Source: Chromobotia macracanthus
Taxonomy: Eukaryota; Chordata; Actinopteri; Cypriniformes; Botiidae
Assembly (NCBI GenBank): GCA_036877525.1
Contig: JAZGTH010000066.1
Coordinates: 6,732,001-6,796,000 of the forward strand
Reading direction: 5' to 3'
Length of the DNA stretch: 64,000 nt
Shown here: piece by piece, positions 1 through 12,396 of the stretch
Numbering within the stretch: position 1 is the stretch's first letter
Layout of the letters: each line of letters opens with the position of its first letter
The notes under the pieces: model-generated
Seen by the model: only the letters and a program-made list of their open reading frames with translations
The model's database searches: none
Told to the model about the DNA's origin: nothing
Made by a program: the position numbers and the translations under genes

Positions 1-3000
1 TTCTTTTCACATTCCTTATTTTATATTAGGCCAATTCTTTACAATTTGGATTTATTTCAATTTAGTTCATTTAAATGTTGCAAATATGTTTTTTACTGCC
101 TCTTGTTGCTGCTTTAAATCTTGAAGTATAATTTTACTTGCTCTCATTATCACTGTATATCACTATATAAAGTGCTCACTGATCATGTAAACTTTATGGT
201 TGCTAAAGAAAAGGTGAGTGGGGTTTAGTCAAGCAGAAATTGCTGCCATAGTGCTGTGGGTAATCTTTACATATTGCTCAGGTCTGTCCTTTAAACAAGT
301 CCATTAGATTTTTCTCCAGTTCAAACGTTCAACATTTATTTGAGGTATTATTCATGCACAGGGATGTTTTTAATCAAATCCTTATTGTCAAAAATTGTAA
401 TGGGGTGACAGTGGTACAATAATGATATTTATGACATCAGCCATCATTTTACCTCCAATTTTAATACCTAACTCTCTCTATATGCCTCAATAGAACATCA
501 GCATATAAGCTTCATATGAGAGGATTACAGAACCACACAGGAATGCTTGTCAGTGTTGATATAGTATCAGTGTGACATACAAACCCTTTACAATTTTAGA
601 TATTTTTGCATCCGCCAGTTTCCGAAACCACTGATGCAACTAATTATGCATTTGGTGAGACAAGAGCTAATAAGATGAATCAGGTGCAGTCACTGAGATA
701 AATACCTGAAGGACACGAAATCCTTGAGGATAAATTAGTTCTTTACAAACATTTCCATCATCTTGTGACATTCTTGTGACCTGAGCTTCAGTGACTGGAA
801 TAATAATGCAAATATTGTTTTTTTTTATAAAATCTGTTCTGTGTTCGTAAACTAGATAATCCTACATATTGTTCCACTGACAAGTTAAGGTCATATTTAA
901 AAAGCGTTGGAGGTACAGGTTCCTCAAAACTATATGCGCATCATTATAAATTGCAAATCCATTATGTTTTTGCAATGCAAACTTTTCAGGGCGGGATATG
1001 GTAATGGGTTCCCATCACAGTTTTGGACCCAAGAATGAAGGTTATTATATAAACATTCATCTTAATGTGTGAATTTTGGATGGTGCTGCTGAGCAGTACA
1101 TAAATCCACATAAATTTGTCATCTACAATGTAGCCTGAAGTTTGAAAACAAGTCTGAATTTAAGCATTGAGCCAATCTCACACTTTTGACATATGCAAAA
1201 TCAGGATAAACAAAGCACATTGCAGGCAATCATTTCAGACAATGTAATAACCGTTAAAAAGATTAAAAAATCAGGAAAGTAATATGTAAGCAAACAGTGT
1301 TTTCGGCTTGTTTCAGAACTTTTCTCATTGCTGTCTATTAAATGACAACAGGCTACTATGAATTCAACTAGATCATTTATTTGTTCCTATGGCTCATTAG
1401 TCTCAACTTATTAACTCAAGTGAACACCAATTAAGGAAGTAAAGTAAGGATCTAAAACATGGAACATAACATTTTAATCAACAGCTCCCTCATTTGTAAT
1501 TCATAAGCTTGTGTAAATGGATGGTTCACACTTTTTGCCATGTTTTTTTTTGCCACTAATGGTTCATAAGGGCATTGATCCATGGAGACCGCAGTGTAAC
1601 AGTGCTGTAGACTGAATGTATAAATTAGGAGCTGCATCATGTTTACCCAACTGAAAGGCTAGTGGGGGCAGAACCAGTGTGTGTATCCGCCAGTATCCTC
1701 TCATGGGGAAAAATTATGCTTTCAATGCAAGTGACAGCCAGTGGAGAGTGAATTTGCGGGTATAGGTGGTTACCTTAGCGACAGTACAGACCGCACACAC
1801 ATGCATATAGACCATTTCTCAATGGTGTCTATATAGACTAAATCTTAAATGCTTTTTAACCAAATGCAGGGCTGTTTTTAGCCATCATGTTTTAAGTTCT
1901 AGCTGAGATATTACAGGATGTCTTTGTTATGCTAACTCATACTATCTCTGACTACTTGATAAGTGAGTTTTTTTTTATTCAAAAGTCTGAAGCCACTTGT
2001 GAATATTCTTCTATCAATTCATTCCCTTTAAAACACAGCTATAGATATGCTGATGGATGTTTTTGGCCATTGTTTGTTTGACTGTTGTCGCAAGCATTGT
2101 AGCGTGGCATGTTAAAAATTAAAAATGTATTTTGAGACTCCTGTGTTCTGCTCTATTTTGGTGCACTCTGTGGTACTGTTGTTGAAATTAAAGAAAATAC
2201 CTTATGTAAATGCCCATAAGAAATATATTTAATCAGGATAAGATGACCTCAAATAAAAAAAAATAGTTGACTAGTTGTTTAGACAATTTACAGACTAGTT
2301 AGATTATGCACATTTACATACAAATTTTAAGCTCAGATTTTAATGTCAGCAGTAATTTTAATGTCAGCAGTAATTTTAATGTCAGCAGTGCCTTACAAAG
2401 AAACCAATTCTCAATGCAGAACATGGTACTAGATTTCATTTTTTGAGTGTCTTTCCTTGGACTTCCATTAAATGTGTATAGAGGTACTTACTAATTTATT
2501 TTGTTTTACATGTACCTAGATTTTTCTGTGCTCGTACCCATGTATGTGCACACAGTCTCTTCCCTTATTCAAGTCATGTCACAGGCTAGACACTCCATTG
2601 TCAAAAGACGCTTTCATCTGTTGGCTTCAAAAATGGCTGTCATCCAGTCCAATTATACACAGAGAAATAGGTACCGTTACGCCTAAAGGATTGATTGAAG
2701 ACAAAATAGAAAAGGGAAGAAAGGAATGCCGACTTTGATTCAAGGACACACACGGCTCAAGAAAATCAAGAACTCTACCAAAGTCCTTGTAATTTGTTTT
2801 GAGGTTTAGGGCATTCACATGGTATCTTCATTTCAGATGGTAGCTGATATAATGATCAGTTGAGGGACATCGCTGTGGCTCACATTATTTTCAAAAGTGC
2901 TACAATTTCTTACCAGATGGATTTATGGATTTATAAATCCATTTATGGACAACATGGATTTATGTAACTGTTAGAATACTACCATAAAACTGCAATCTGT

Positions 3001-3650
3001 AACTTGTTAATTTAGTTAACAAATTAACAACAACAAGTACATGATCACATCACATAATTAGTGTTCAACCAACCTCTTTACCTTACCCCAATTCATAATG
3101 GTAATTTCATAATGATTTATAATTTAAATGTTAAATTAAAATGTGCATATGTAAATAGAAAGAAGATGGCTATTATATTGCATGTCTGGGTACTGTAGAT
3201 GGTGCAAAGTTTGTCTCATGCACTGGTTCGCTATGCCGAGCCGCCATTAAGAATGACCCATCAAGCTCTGTCGCCGATTCAACATGCTGAATCTGCCCAA
3301 AATTAAAAAAATAAATTAAGATGTTGGGTTTGATTTCACAGGGAAAGTCCAGTTTGACTTCATTCATCTGTGTGGTTTCATTGTGTCTGTAAGACCCGGC
3401 TACTGTATGTTGTGTGTGATTGCTAAGAGGGGGTTGAGTGCTTGTAGATTATTCTTACATTAGTTGCGCAGAATTTAAACTTGTCATCGTTTTTATCATT
3501 TATTATCCTGTGTACTACCTACTGTGGGCTTATGACAACATTGTAGTATAATACAGTTTGAAATGTACGTTTCATGCTACATACTATGTAACACAGTTGT
3601 AGAGAGCAGTTTGTAATATATTCTACACGGCCTACCATTAGCTGTGGTCA
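1..3650. other. AT-rich intergenic sequence, no gene seen
   Basis: No long or family-like reading frame on either strand. The only structure found is a three-copy 18-base tandem repeat at 2337-2390 and a perfect 18-base palindrome at 2925-2942. Otherwise featureless by eye. Confidence 0.6.
2337..2390. repeat. Short tandem repeat, 18-bp unit x 3
   Basis: Three adjacent copies of an 18-base unit (attttaatgtcagcagta). The first two are identical and the third differs only at its last base. The near-perfect identity suggests a recent expansion. Confidence 0.95.
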
Positions 3651-3654
3651 TTAC

Positions 3655-4327
3655 TAGGGATGGGGGAGATAATCAATTTACAATGAATAATTGATTTTAT
3701 CTTCAAATGATTCAAATGAATTCTTATTTTTTTTAAATGGTTGTTTATAAAATGCTGTCAGAACAAGGAAGGCGACAGACAACTGCAAGAGCACCCGGAC
3801 AGTTTAGAGCGCACAGGCTTGACAACCTATATTAACAGAAACCGAAAATAGCCATAAATAATGTATAGTTACAGCACGTTAAGCTTTTCTTGCTGCCGCT
3901 GAACTCACTGAAGCGTGTTCATTGAACAATACCTACATGTAAAAATGAATGAAAATTCTGTATCTGATGTTAAATCACTAAATATTAACAATTCAACAGC
4001 ACGTATTACTGCAAAATCCAAATGATGAGCTACCGATTGCTTCCTTTGATTTAATACATCTCTCAACTTGATGCTAACGTAAACTGATCATATTTTAATG
4101 ATGTAAACGAGTAAAATAATAACGCAGTGACTGGGTGTGTATAATTTCTGACCAGTGAACACTAACAGAAGCTGCTATTCAGTTTGCACACTGCTTTTCT
4201 CCTTCTGCTCTCCTCTGAATTATTCCCTTTCTTTATTTAAACAATTTAAAGCCAAATAATCCCCTTATAAACACAACACAGATTGTTTGAATCGATTCTG
4301 AATAGAACTGCAGTTTGTGCAACCCCA
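3655..4327. mobile_element. Possible non-autonomous DNA transposon remnant (hAT-like?)
   Basis: The block begins at actagggatggggg with a nearby ATAATCAATTT / AATTGATTTT inverted motif. It ends with gaatcgattctgaatag and gtttgtgcaacccc. These ends resemble the TAGGG...CCCTA-type termini and the AATCGATT motifs I know from teleost hAT-derived MITEs. The interior has no coding capacity. The terminal match is imperfect and the boundaries are approximate. Confidence 0.35.
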
Positions 4328-5535
4328 CAAACTGATTTGAAGAAATCAAGTCCTAGCTTAAAAAAAGCCCCTTGTATTTAGGTTGGCACTAAAGGTTTGT
4401 TACACATGTGTTGTCATCTAATGGCACCACCTGATGCACTGCACTCATCACTTTTGGCCATTTATAATCATCACAGACATGCCACTCGCAGGATTTAGCG
4501 TGTAATTGGCATGAAGAAAACCCATTTGAGCTGATTTACTCCTGTGACATGAGTGAACAGATCTATTCATAAAAGTCTCTATGGAAAAACCTTTGGCATT
4601 TCTCCAAACACCGATAGCCATCTAATAATACACATCTCTGGTATCTTTACATCTTTCTGTTGGTCTTTTGGTAAGGCAAGTACATTTATCTATCACTAGT
4701 CAGGATACCTTTGGGTTAGTAATAAGGTTATATTTTCGCCTAACATCATAGATCACAGATGACTGGTAGCCAGTGTAAAACTCATGTATGGCTTGTAATA
4801 ATTCCAAGGCTGGAAATAGGGTGTACGTGAAATGAGTTCTGTGGAATGAGTCCAGAAAGTGAATTCCAAGAGGGATGGCGTTTCCATCTTTTATCCACGT
4901 AATAGCCTCCAAACACTATGCAAATTTCATACATAAATATGGTGGAATTTTCTGCATCTTTGGTTTTAAAAATATAAAATATGCCACCATTGCAGCTTAG
5001 TAAAACTTGGTCATTTCCACCCCTGAATGTTTCTCCTTTTTAAGTTGCTTTGGATAAAACTGTGTGTTAGGCAACTAAATGTAAAAATTAATGCATTATT
5101 GATTAGTGATCGACCAGTATACCACTAGATAGATTAAAGTGATCAGGTTTTGACAGGAAAGTAGGTTTGGGAATTTCCGAAGCTGTATGTGCCAACCAAG
5201 CAGCTGCCATTTGAGATAAATGGGAAGGATTCCTATAGATATTATAGGCATCCTTGGGTGGATTAATGAGCTAGTCTTTGGCCATTCTGATATTACTGGC
5301 ATCAGCTGTTAGCCACACCCCCTTGGGTGATTAACAGAGGCACTATTTCTTTTGTATTGTGCCAAAATCTGCTGACAGCCAGTGAAGCGGATGTCACATA
5401 TTTTGTTTAAAATATTTTTAAGTAAAATCTGAGTAAATATTATGTGAAATAATTTACTATCATTTGTAGTTGTTAAATGATACACCCACATTTTTCATCT
5501 GCCATTGAGAAACCTATATCAGTGTAAATGTTGTG
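4328..5535. other. Intergenic sequence with one SINE 3'-end fragment
   Basis: No gene-like reading frame. The SINE tail fragment at 5041-5086 is annotated separately; nothing else stands out. Confidence 0.5.
5041..5086 (+). mobile_element. SINE 3'-end fragment
   Basis: Reads taagttgctttggataaaac and then an aggcaactaaatgtaaa tail. This matches the conserved fish SINE core and tail (AAGTCGCTTTGGATAAAAGCGTCTGC...AAATGTAAA) with a few changes. The tRNA-like head is not recognisable upstream, so it is a truncated or decayed copy. Confidence 0.65.
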
Positions 5536-5580
5536 GAGTGATTTAATTATACTTCAAGATAGAAAATAGTAACTGCCAAC
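5536..5580 (+). repeat. Local direct repeat, copy 1 (partner at 6159)
   Basis: The stretch agtgatttaattatacttc, followed by aagatagaaaatagtaactgcc, is closely similar to 6159-6205 (ggtgatttaattacaaccc, aagatggaaaataatagtaacagcc). The copies are about 620 bases apart in the same orientation and are unlike any transposon end I know. Confidence 0.75.
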
Positions 5581-5592
5581 AAAACAGGCTTT

Positions 5593-5867
5593 CACCATTT
5601 GTGAATTCATATCTCACAACTATAATTATCATAACTCTTTAAAATGGTTTCATTTTAATTAGATTTCAGATGAGCCAGATTGCTGGGAATATGAGCCCAG
5701 GTTTTTCCTTTTTTTTAGTTTGAGGTGTGTAGCATTCTCCTTTGAGGCGAATTGTGCTCAAATCTTTGCTGCACGCGACATTAATAATTAATTTTTTTTA
5801 CCCTCTTGCTTTACACTTTTTTTTTGTCCATCTTATCTTTTGTAGGAACAATTTAGGAGCTCATCAT
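5593..5867 (+). promoter_or_regulatory. Duplicated non-coding element, copy A (candidate regulatory element)
   Basis: Aligns collinearly by eye with 8942-9205. Shared blocks are cca(t/a)ttgtgaatt, tctcaca-ac with ctttaaaat, tttgaggt-t-tagcatt, gacattaataattaatt next to tttaccc, and ggaacaattt-gagctcatca. Spacing is preserved over about 270 bases while the filler has diverged. It contains TTAATTA-type homeodomain cores and no coding frame. Collinear, patchy conservation is what duplicated non-coding regulatory elements look like. An old unclassified repeat is the alternative. Confidence 0.5.
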
Positions 5868-6158
5868 TAGACCTTCATTGTTTGTCTTGAGGTGATAGAA
5901 TACTTCCATCTACCACCAACTGGTCTGTATAGTAGCAACACGTTTGGTTTGGCAATAGGTTTGCAGTTTCCACTAAGAAGAAGTTACAGCTTTTTACAGT
6001 AGTAAATGCCCCCTGTATTATGCAGTATGAAAGCCCTCAAGATACTCCTCATGATTTCATTTAAGTTGATTGGTGAATGGAGTAAAGGGAAAGAATGTAT
6101 TTTTGTTTTATAGTGTGGCTTTTATCACTAAGACAGTAATTATGCAGATTTTACATGG

Positions 6159-6205
6159 TGATTTAATTACAACCCAAGATGGAAAATAATAGTAACAGCC
6201 TGTTA
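6159..6205 (+). repeat. Local direct repeat, copy 2 (partner at 5536)
   Basis: Second copy of the ggtgatttaattac / aagatggaaaata block, with a small insertion (aataatagtaac versus aatagtaac) relative to the copy at 5536. The two copies flank the copy A element and its right-hand neighbour, suggesting a local tandem duplication history. Confidence 0.75.
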
Positions 6206-6209
6206 ATGA

Positions 6210-7178
6210 ACAGCGTTTAATTGTACACACAGTAATTAACACCAGAGAATGTGACCATTCCACGCTACTAAATGTCTATCCACGGCAACGCGGGCACGAA
6301 CAGTGCACATGCTTATACAAAGGAGGAGAAAGTGTCACTATGGAAACAAGAGAAGGAATTCTAAATGCAAGTCTCCTGAGAAACTGGAGATAAAAAAACA
6401 GGCCAAGCTTAGTTGTGTCTGCCACACTGGCAGGGTAATTTACAATGTCATCTCCATTTCTGGCTTTGTCTGTGACATAAACAACTGGATGCAACAGACC
6501 AAACAGACTTTCATCTTTTTCCATATTTAATTCATTCCAAGCTTGCATTCAGCATGTGTATCTATACTCAACTATGTTTGTGTGTATATAAATGAAGCAA
6601 CCATTACAGTGTGTGTATTTACTGTATGCATACGCAGGCAGCCGTGACAATGTATATGTGGCTCTCGATGCAGCCCACATTACGCCACTTTAGCAGAGGC
6701 AATCTATTTTAATAACAGCTGCCACAGTCTTACCTTACAATGATAAATGAAAATCTAAATGACTCGGGACAGGAAAATTCCAGAGGGAGGGAGATGTGAT
6801 AGAGATATGCATGTGTGTTCACGTGTGTGTGTTTGCGCATTTGCGCATACGGCACCCTTCACGAGTGTCTCCCATCGCAGAATCCAGTCACAGATCTTTA
6901 ATAACCTCATCCAAAAAATGTGGACAGCACACCCTCCCTTGTGCATATAACCTGCTCACACTTGCGCTTTCAAACCTGTGGCTGCAGGGAACAAGCTAAT
7001 GCTACTTGATTCTGCAGGACGCAGCATGTTAGGAGACTTTGAATATAAAGCAGGTTGCGACACAAATGACCACGGCAGGTGAATTCGCTACTTATTTTCT
7101 GTAACCAATGTATTTCTTTTACAACGGAGCTGCTTGGTGATGACACAAGTAGGGGTGGGGGGAAATGGAGAGATATAC

Positions 7179-7213
<35 letters not shown>

Positions 7214-8690
7214 GGGAGGGGTAAACCTGCTCTCCTGTACAGATGATGTCAGTTTCTGCAGCTGAGCCCCAACCGGTACCTCACTGAGCCAAAGACTCAC
7301 CAACTCATTCCCCATCTCAGATGGAGAGCGAGAAAGAGAGAGAGGGAGAGAGAGAGGATGAAAGAGAGGGAAAAGAGACGGAGGAAGGAGAGCAAGACAG
7401 GTGGTGGTGCTGGATGGCACAGGTGTGTATTATTGGTCCCTTTTTACATCTCAGTGAGTTTGTTTTTACATCAATGTCTAAATCTAATTTATAATTTTTT
7501 CTTTAGGTATTGTCTGTCATAAATCCTTTTTAAGTCAGCAGGTATTTGTGGAACTGATTTCAATATTAAATAAATTACACTGATTATCTATTAATGATAT
7601 GCAAATTTTTACAGATTAAGTGTCGGCTATTACTAAATGTTACAGTGTTACTAAATATACTTTCTAAATGTCCGTAGTTTCAGTATGTCGTCATGTTGAG
7701 TGAGTATTTGTGTATGTATGAAACTGCTGGACCTGGGCAATTTGATAATGATAAGTTGTTGCTGTTTTTAGTATAGTTCATAGTCTATAGTGACCCCACA
7801 TCTGAAAGTAGTGGTTAAACAGAAAGGCCTTGTTTTAAAAAACAAGGGTTTCTATTCTGAAAGCCTTAGAAAAATGTATAACTTATCAGAGTCTGTCTTC
7901 AGGGATGTCCGGGAATTTATTGGAGAATTCAGTTCTAGCCAGCTCTCTAACTGGAGTAAGGAGACAAAATTCATGCTCGGGCAATAAGTGTGAATTATTT
8001 GTATGAATTAATGAACAGGCGGTGGTCAGTCAATATCAAACTAGCCACGGCATGCTAACAGGTACCCCTGGGTTTTAACCTTAAAACATAACGTTTAACA
8101 TATGCAGTGGTTTAACCATATAAATAGATCCATATAGATGACCATATGATGAAAGACTTACAAAATACAGCACTAATAAAAGAGTAAATAGCTTCAAACC
8201 TGTATATTACACTATAATATGTACAGTGGAATATTACTTAATGCATTCTTTGCAGTATATTTTGTAATTATTTGGTTTGTGGGATAATATGATAAACATG
8301 ATACATATAATTCTTCATAAATATATTTTAAACATTTAGAGTTAAAAGATGGATGTGAATCAAAAACAGGTGGAGGCTGTTTTGTTATGGGCGATTTATC
8401 CAATACGTCAAAATTGTCACTGATTTCAGATGGCAATATTTATTCATCAGTAGCTGCTCATTGACACTAATTCTGTCTATTTTTTTAAATTGATGTAATT
8501 AGACGTCAGTCTGTCCTAAACAGTGTGACGTCTATCCTAAATCACATTGCTAATCTGAGTGAGTCACAACCAGCATTGGGATTTACCATCAAATATGTCA
8601 CCACCCGGCCTGTGTCATTTTGAAGCTACTTGACAGTCGGATTCCCTGACATTTTCACTTGTCTGTCAGCAGGCTCGTCAGTCGCGATAT
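6210..8690. other. Intergenic sequence with GA-rich tract, no gene seen
   Basis: Reading frames here are short and look random; those near 7088-7420 follow purine-rich simple sequence. The block 6740-7000 is somewhat higher in GC than its surroundings. No family-like protein could be recognised. Confidence 0.5.
7182..7209. repeat. (GA)n microsatellite
   Basis: Fourteen uninterrupted GA units. An imperfect purine-rich tract (GAGAGCGAGAAAGAGAGAG type) continues at 7325-7390. Confidence 0.97.
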
Positions 8691-8694
8691 CTCT

Positions 8695-8712
8695 ACACAC
8701 ACACACACACAC
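8695..8712. repeat. (AC)n microsatellite
   Basis: Nine AC units, then ACTCACAG; short and perfect. Confidence 0.95.
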
Positions 8713-8941
8713 TCACAGATACATGCAACACAAGTGCAAACTACTCTACAGCTATTCACACTGGGAGAAAAATGCCTTAGGGGTATGACAGTTAAGGAGA
8801 GGATGTACCACTGGTGAAATATGAATGCTTGCACTGTTTCAGGCCATGTCTATTAAGAATTAATGAAGTATTACATATTACCTCTGGGAAGAGAATAAAC
8901 TGCACTGCTAACAAGCCAGAAATGTCTGGTCCTAAACGGCC

Positions 8942-9205
8942 ATTTCTCCAATTGTGAATTAATCTCATGCAGTTATAACTCTCACAACCCTTTAAAATTG
9001 AGTTTATAATGATATTCCAAACCACAGAGAACCTGAGCTGAGGTATGATTTTAACTTTGAGGTATTTAGCATTTCCCTTCGAGACAAAGTCGTATCCAGT
9101 TCTTTACGAGACACAACATTAATAATTAATTGAGTTTTACCCCCAGGCTTCAGACTTGTTTTTTTTCAGCTGAACTTTTTTCAGGAACAATTTGAGAGCT
9201 CATCA
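8942..9205 (+). promoter_or_regulatory. Duplicated non-coding element, copy B (candidate regulatory element)
   Basis: Collinear partner of 5593-5867, about 3.3 kb away in the same orientation. Identical or near-identical islands include ttgtgaatt, ctttaaaat, cattaataattaatt and ggaacaattt with gagctcatca, interspersed with diverged sequence. No open frame is preserved between the copies, so coding constraint is unlikely. Confidence 0.5.
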
Positions 9206-9901
9206 ACTTGTATCTTGGCCAATCTAAATGCAGAACCATTGCTAGATGATGGTGCCAGGGGTGGCAGCTCATTACGGAGATGATACTCTGTGTCTACATC
9301 GTAATCACCTCAATCTTGGAGGTCAGGTGGCCTGATACCCATCTGGTTTATTTTAGGGGGCAGCGACAATCATTTTACATTCTACCAAGAACATTAAACA
9401 GCGACCTGAGTGACGTCTGTGCCACTACATGGCCTCTTCAGTAGCGTGTTTTGAGATGAATGACAAGCACTCAAGATCTCTTGCTCTTTTAGGAGATCAA
9501 GGGCTGCTTTGGCTTACAGTGAGTGCTGACAGCAGGTGGCATCTAATGCAACCTGCGAGACTACTTGAGATTTCAAAAGAACGGTGTTGTAGTTCAGATG
9601 TGCCTTTTTAAAGCCCTGTGATGCCTACACAGCCTCTCAAAGCTGTAAGTAAACAGTGAGGAATGGTTTGACTGCGCAGGCTGTTGAGGGACAGTCACTT
9701 GTGTTTTCTTTACTTTTTAAGTGTTTTTTCCTAAAGCTGACAGCAAGTCTAAAACTCGCAAAAGCAAAGAGGATCAGATGGGTAGAGCTGTGGCATACAG
9801 CATGAGCAGACAATCTGTTGGTAACACTTTCTACAGAGCCTGTATACATAATGCATTAGGGGTAGGGTATTCTTAATGCAGTGTAACAATATATACTTCA
9901 T

Positions 9902-10034
9902 AACATTTACATTTATGCATTTGGCAGACGCTTTATCCAAAGCGACTTATAGTGCATTCAAGTTATACAAATTTTATCAGTAATTGGGCTCCCATAGGAT
10001 TCAAACCCACAACCTTTGCGCTGCTAACACAATG
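9902..10034 (-). mobile_element. tRNA-derived SINE with fish core domain
   Basis: Read on the minus strand it has a tRNA-like part (TTAGCAGCGCAAAGGTTG, then GGGTTTGAATCC resembling a B box). After a spacer comes the core TAAGTCGCTTTGGATAAAGC, GTCTGCCAAATGCATAAATG, and a TAAATGTAAATG tail. This is the layout of the abundant teleost tRNA-core SINEs (V-SINE/HE1-like group). The 5' end with the A box is missing or decayed. Confidence 0.8.
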
Positions 10035-10734
10035 TTACAATTCAACAGTTATAATACATATTCATCAATATAATTGATTACACATTAAGTTACTTTTGAT
10101 AATGTGTTTTAATGGACTGTATTATTCCAAGGTATACTGTAACAGTGAGTAGGTGAGTTTAATAATGAATTAGAACTGGGGTTGCAATTAAATGACTATA
10201 TACCATTTCACTAAGATTATTTAACATTAAGAGCTGTGTTAATGGATAATGCACATTTTCTGTTTTCAACTGTGTTCAGTAAATTGACTACTGGGTGAAA
10301 TATATATTCATATTTTTTATTCAAATTAGTTTGATTTGAACAATTCTGTGTACATCTTATATGCTGTTAATGAATTGTAATATCACCTTTATATCGGCCA
10401 TACGCCTTATGCTTTACATATAAGTATGTATTGGCCTTTGAAAAAATATTTCATATCAATTGATCAATATTACAATGAATTATAAATGTGGGTAAAATTA
10501 TTTATCAGAGCATATAACTGATTTTAAGGTGTATTAAAAGTGTGAATTGTAATGCATGGAAATGACTACTACATCATATATACTGGGTTTATAAAAGTGT
10601 TATTCAGTATTTTTGTTTAATATTTCTATAACAATCATGTAGTGGAGATGAAATCAAGCATTCAAGTAGGACTGATTTAGATTGTTCTCTGGTTGTCTTA
10701 TGTAGAGGAATATGGTAATGTGTTAGATGCATGT
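10035..10734. other. Very AT-rich intergenic sequence
   Basis: Long runs of A/T with short palindromes such as TATCAATTGATCAATAT near 10455. No gene, no recognised repeat. Confidence 0.5.
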
Positions 10735-11494
10735 GGCGGTTCTTTCCATTGACTCTTTAATGCCGACAAAACACAGCAAGATCTCCCGCTGGTTTGCACA
10801 CAGGGGTCCTCTATCTGAGGCGCTGCCTGTGCTGCATTTCCTGTTATTTCAGCACCGGGAAACCTTATTTCACCTCATCTTTACCGGTTACACTTGTAAA
10901 TAGATGGCAGCCTGGTATTATCCCCCAAATGAATCATAAATTAATAGCAAAATGACATTTTTCTATTAAATATTGTGTTGTGTTACGGGGAGCCGACAGC
11001 TCTCCCTGATCCAAATAGAGTCACATTTATCACTTTCTCTCTCCTGCTGTCTCTCTCCATCTCTGACATGGGGGCAATGTGATGGAATGCCCAGTAATTT
11101 TCCATCAGTGAAAAAAAGCTGTGAGTGGCACTATACACTGCTGAATGGGGACTGGGGGATGCTGGGATTGAAAGGTGAGATTGGAGATGGCCTCTGTTCC
11201 CTTTAGACTCTATGTCATTACCGCTGACCATTCGCCCATTTCTATCTGGCCCTGATCTTCAGCCCTCCGTGAGTGGCAGTACGGTGAAACTGATGCTATT
11301 TTCAGGGCCAGCCACAGTGATAATGTCACTCCACTTCAAAGAGCAAAGCTGTCCTGTCTCCCAGGAGATTTTGCTCACCGATGAAATGATCAGAACAGCC
11401 GTGACAAGAAGCCTTACAATTATTGCTTGGCACCAACAAACGGTGTTGAGAGAAAATGTAATAAAGTTTTCTTTTTCTCGAGTGATTGACAGTC
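10735..11494. promoter_or_regulatory. Compositionally distinct block, candidate conserved non-coding region
   Basis: GC content rises clearly compared with the flanks. The sequence is complex and non-repetitive over about 750 bases, with no transposon signature. Short open frames on both strands (10973-11499) show no recognisable protein and no shared codon structure. In fish gene deserts around developmental genes such islands are often conserved enhancers. That reading is inference from composition only. Confidence 0.35.
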
Positions 11495-11670
11495 AATAAT
11501 GCAAATGAGCCGCCCTAACCATTTGTCGCTTTTTTTGCATATAAATTCATTAATTAGCATTTGGTTACTGTAGTTTAATGAGCACCTTGCATTGTGGTAA
11601 AATTTGCTCTGAATAATTCAACTAATCACTGTTTGCATAATTTAATTAGCATTTAATCATGAGATTTATG
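11495..11670. promoter_or_regulatory. Homeodomain/POU motif cluster, candidate enhancer
   Basis: Contains an octamer-type ATGCAAAT near 11500 and a repeated composite: tttgcatataaattcattaa followed by ttagcatttggtta at 11535-11568, then tttgcataatttaattag followed by catttaatca at 11632-11660. The two share TTGCATA and TAATTAGCATTT. Such AT-rich composite sites are typical of POU/homeodomain-bound conserved elements. No expression evidence is available from sequence. Confidence 0.4.
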
Positions 11671-12396
11671 GCATATTTGGTTAAAACCAAGTGTAATCAG
11701 TGGCAATTACAAGATTTGTGGCTACAGAAGTCTTTCTGTGTCTCTCAGTGACATTTGTATTGATTAATAAACGCATTAGACCTCACAGAAATGTATCTGT
11801 CTCGGAAATGCCTTGCTTTAGATGTCTACCGTGAAATTCATTATGAAAGCCACTGAGATCAACATATTAAAATTTCACACTATATCTATTTTTCTGCCTG
11901 CTAAAGCTTCTCTGGTGAAGTTATCAATCTTTTACCTCCCTCCTTCCTTTCCCAGGTACCTGCACATACGTTGAAACCTGAGAGCTCTCACTGCTGTGCA
12001 CCCATAAAAAAAGCTGTTGTGTCTTATGGCTTTTTATTCCTATGTGAATGTGAGAAAGGCTCATGTAGGGATACAAGCCACTAAACACACAGTGACAAAT
12101 CAACCTGAAATTAACATGACAGGGTACAAAGAAGGTTAATCTCTCCCTGTTGAAATCCATGGACTTATTTTACTGCGCAGCAAATCTACAATGCTAATTA
12201 AAATGTAATCTTATTAATCTTTATTGTATGAAAGTTTTGCATAATCAATAAAAAGTTGTTTTGGATATTTTTGTGCCTTTTTTTGCTAGAACCATGACAG
12301 CTTTCTCTGGAACATGCAGTTATTAGTGAGAGAAGTGCTTAATGTCATATAGATTGAAATACCTTTACTTAGAGATTCGCTTTGTCAATGAATAAA
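11671..12396. other. Intergenic sequence, no gene seen
   Basis: AT-rich sequence with TAATTAAAATGTAATC-like motifs near 12195; no long frame and no recognised repeat. Confidence 0.5.

Noticed and set aside
2925..2942. Perfect 18-base palindrome ATGGATTTATAAATCCAT
   Set aside because: AT-rich and of a length that can arise in such sequence, with related ATGGATTTATG copies nearby; no further sign of function.
7088..7420. 110-codon minus-strand frame rich in Ser/Leu/Pro
   Set aside because: Generated by the (GA)n tracts at 7182-7209 and 7325-7390.
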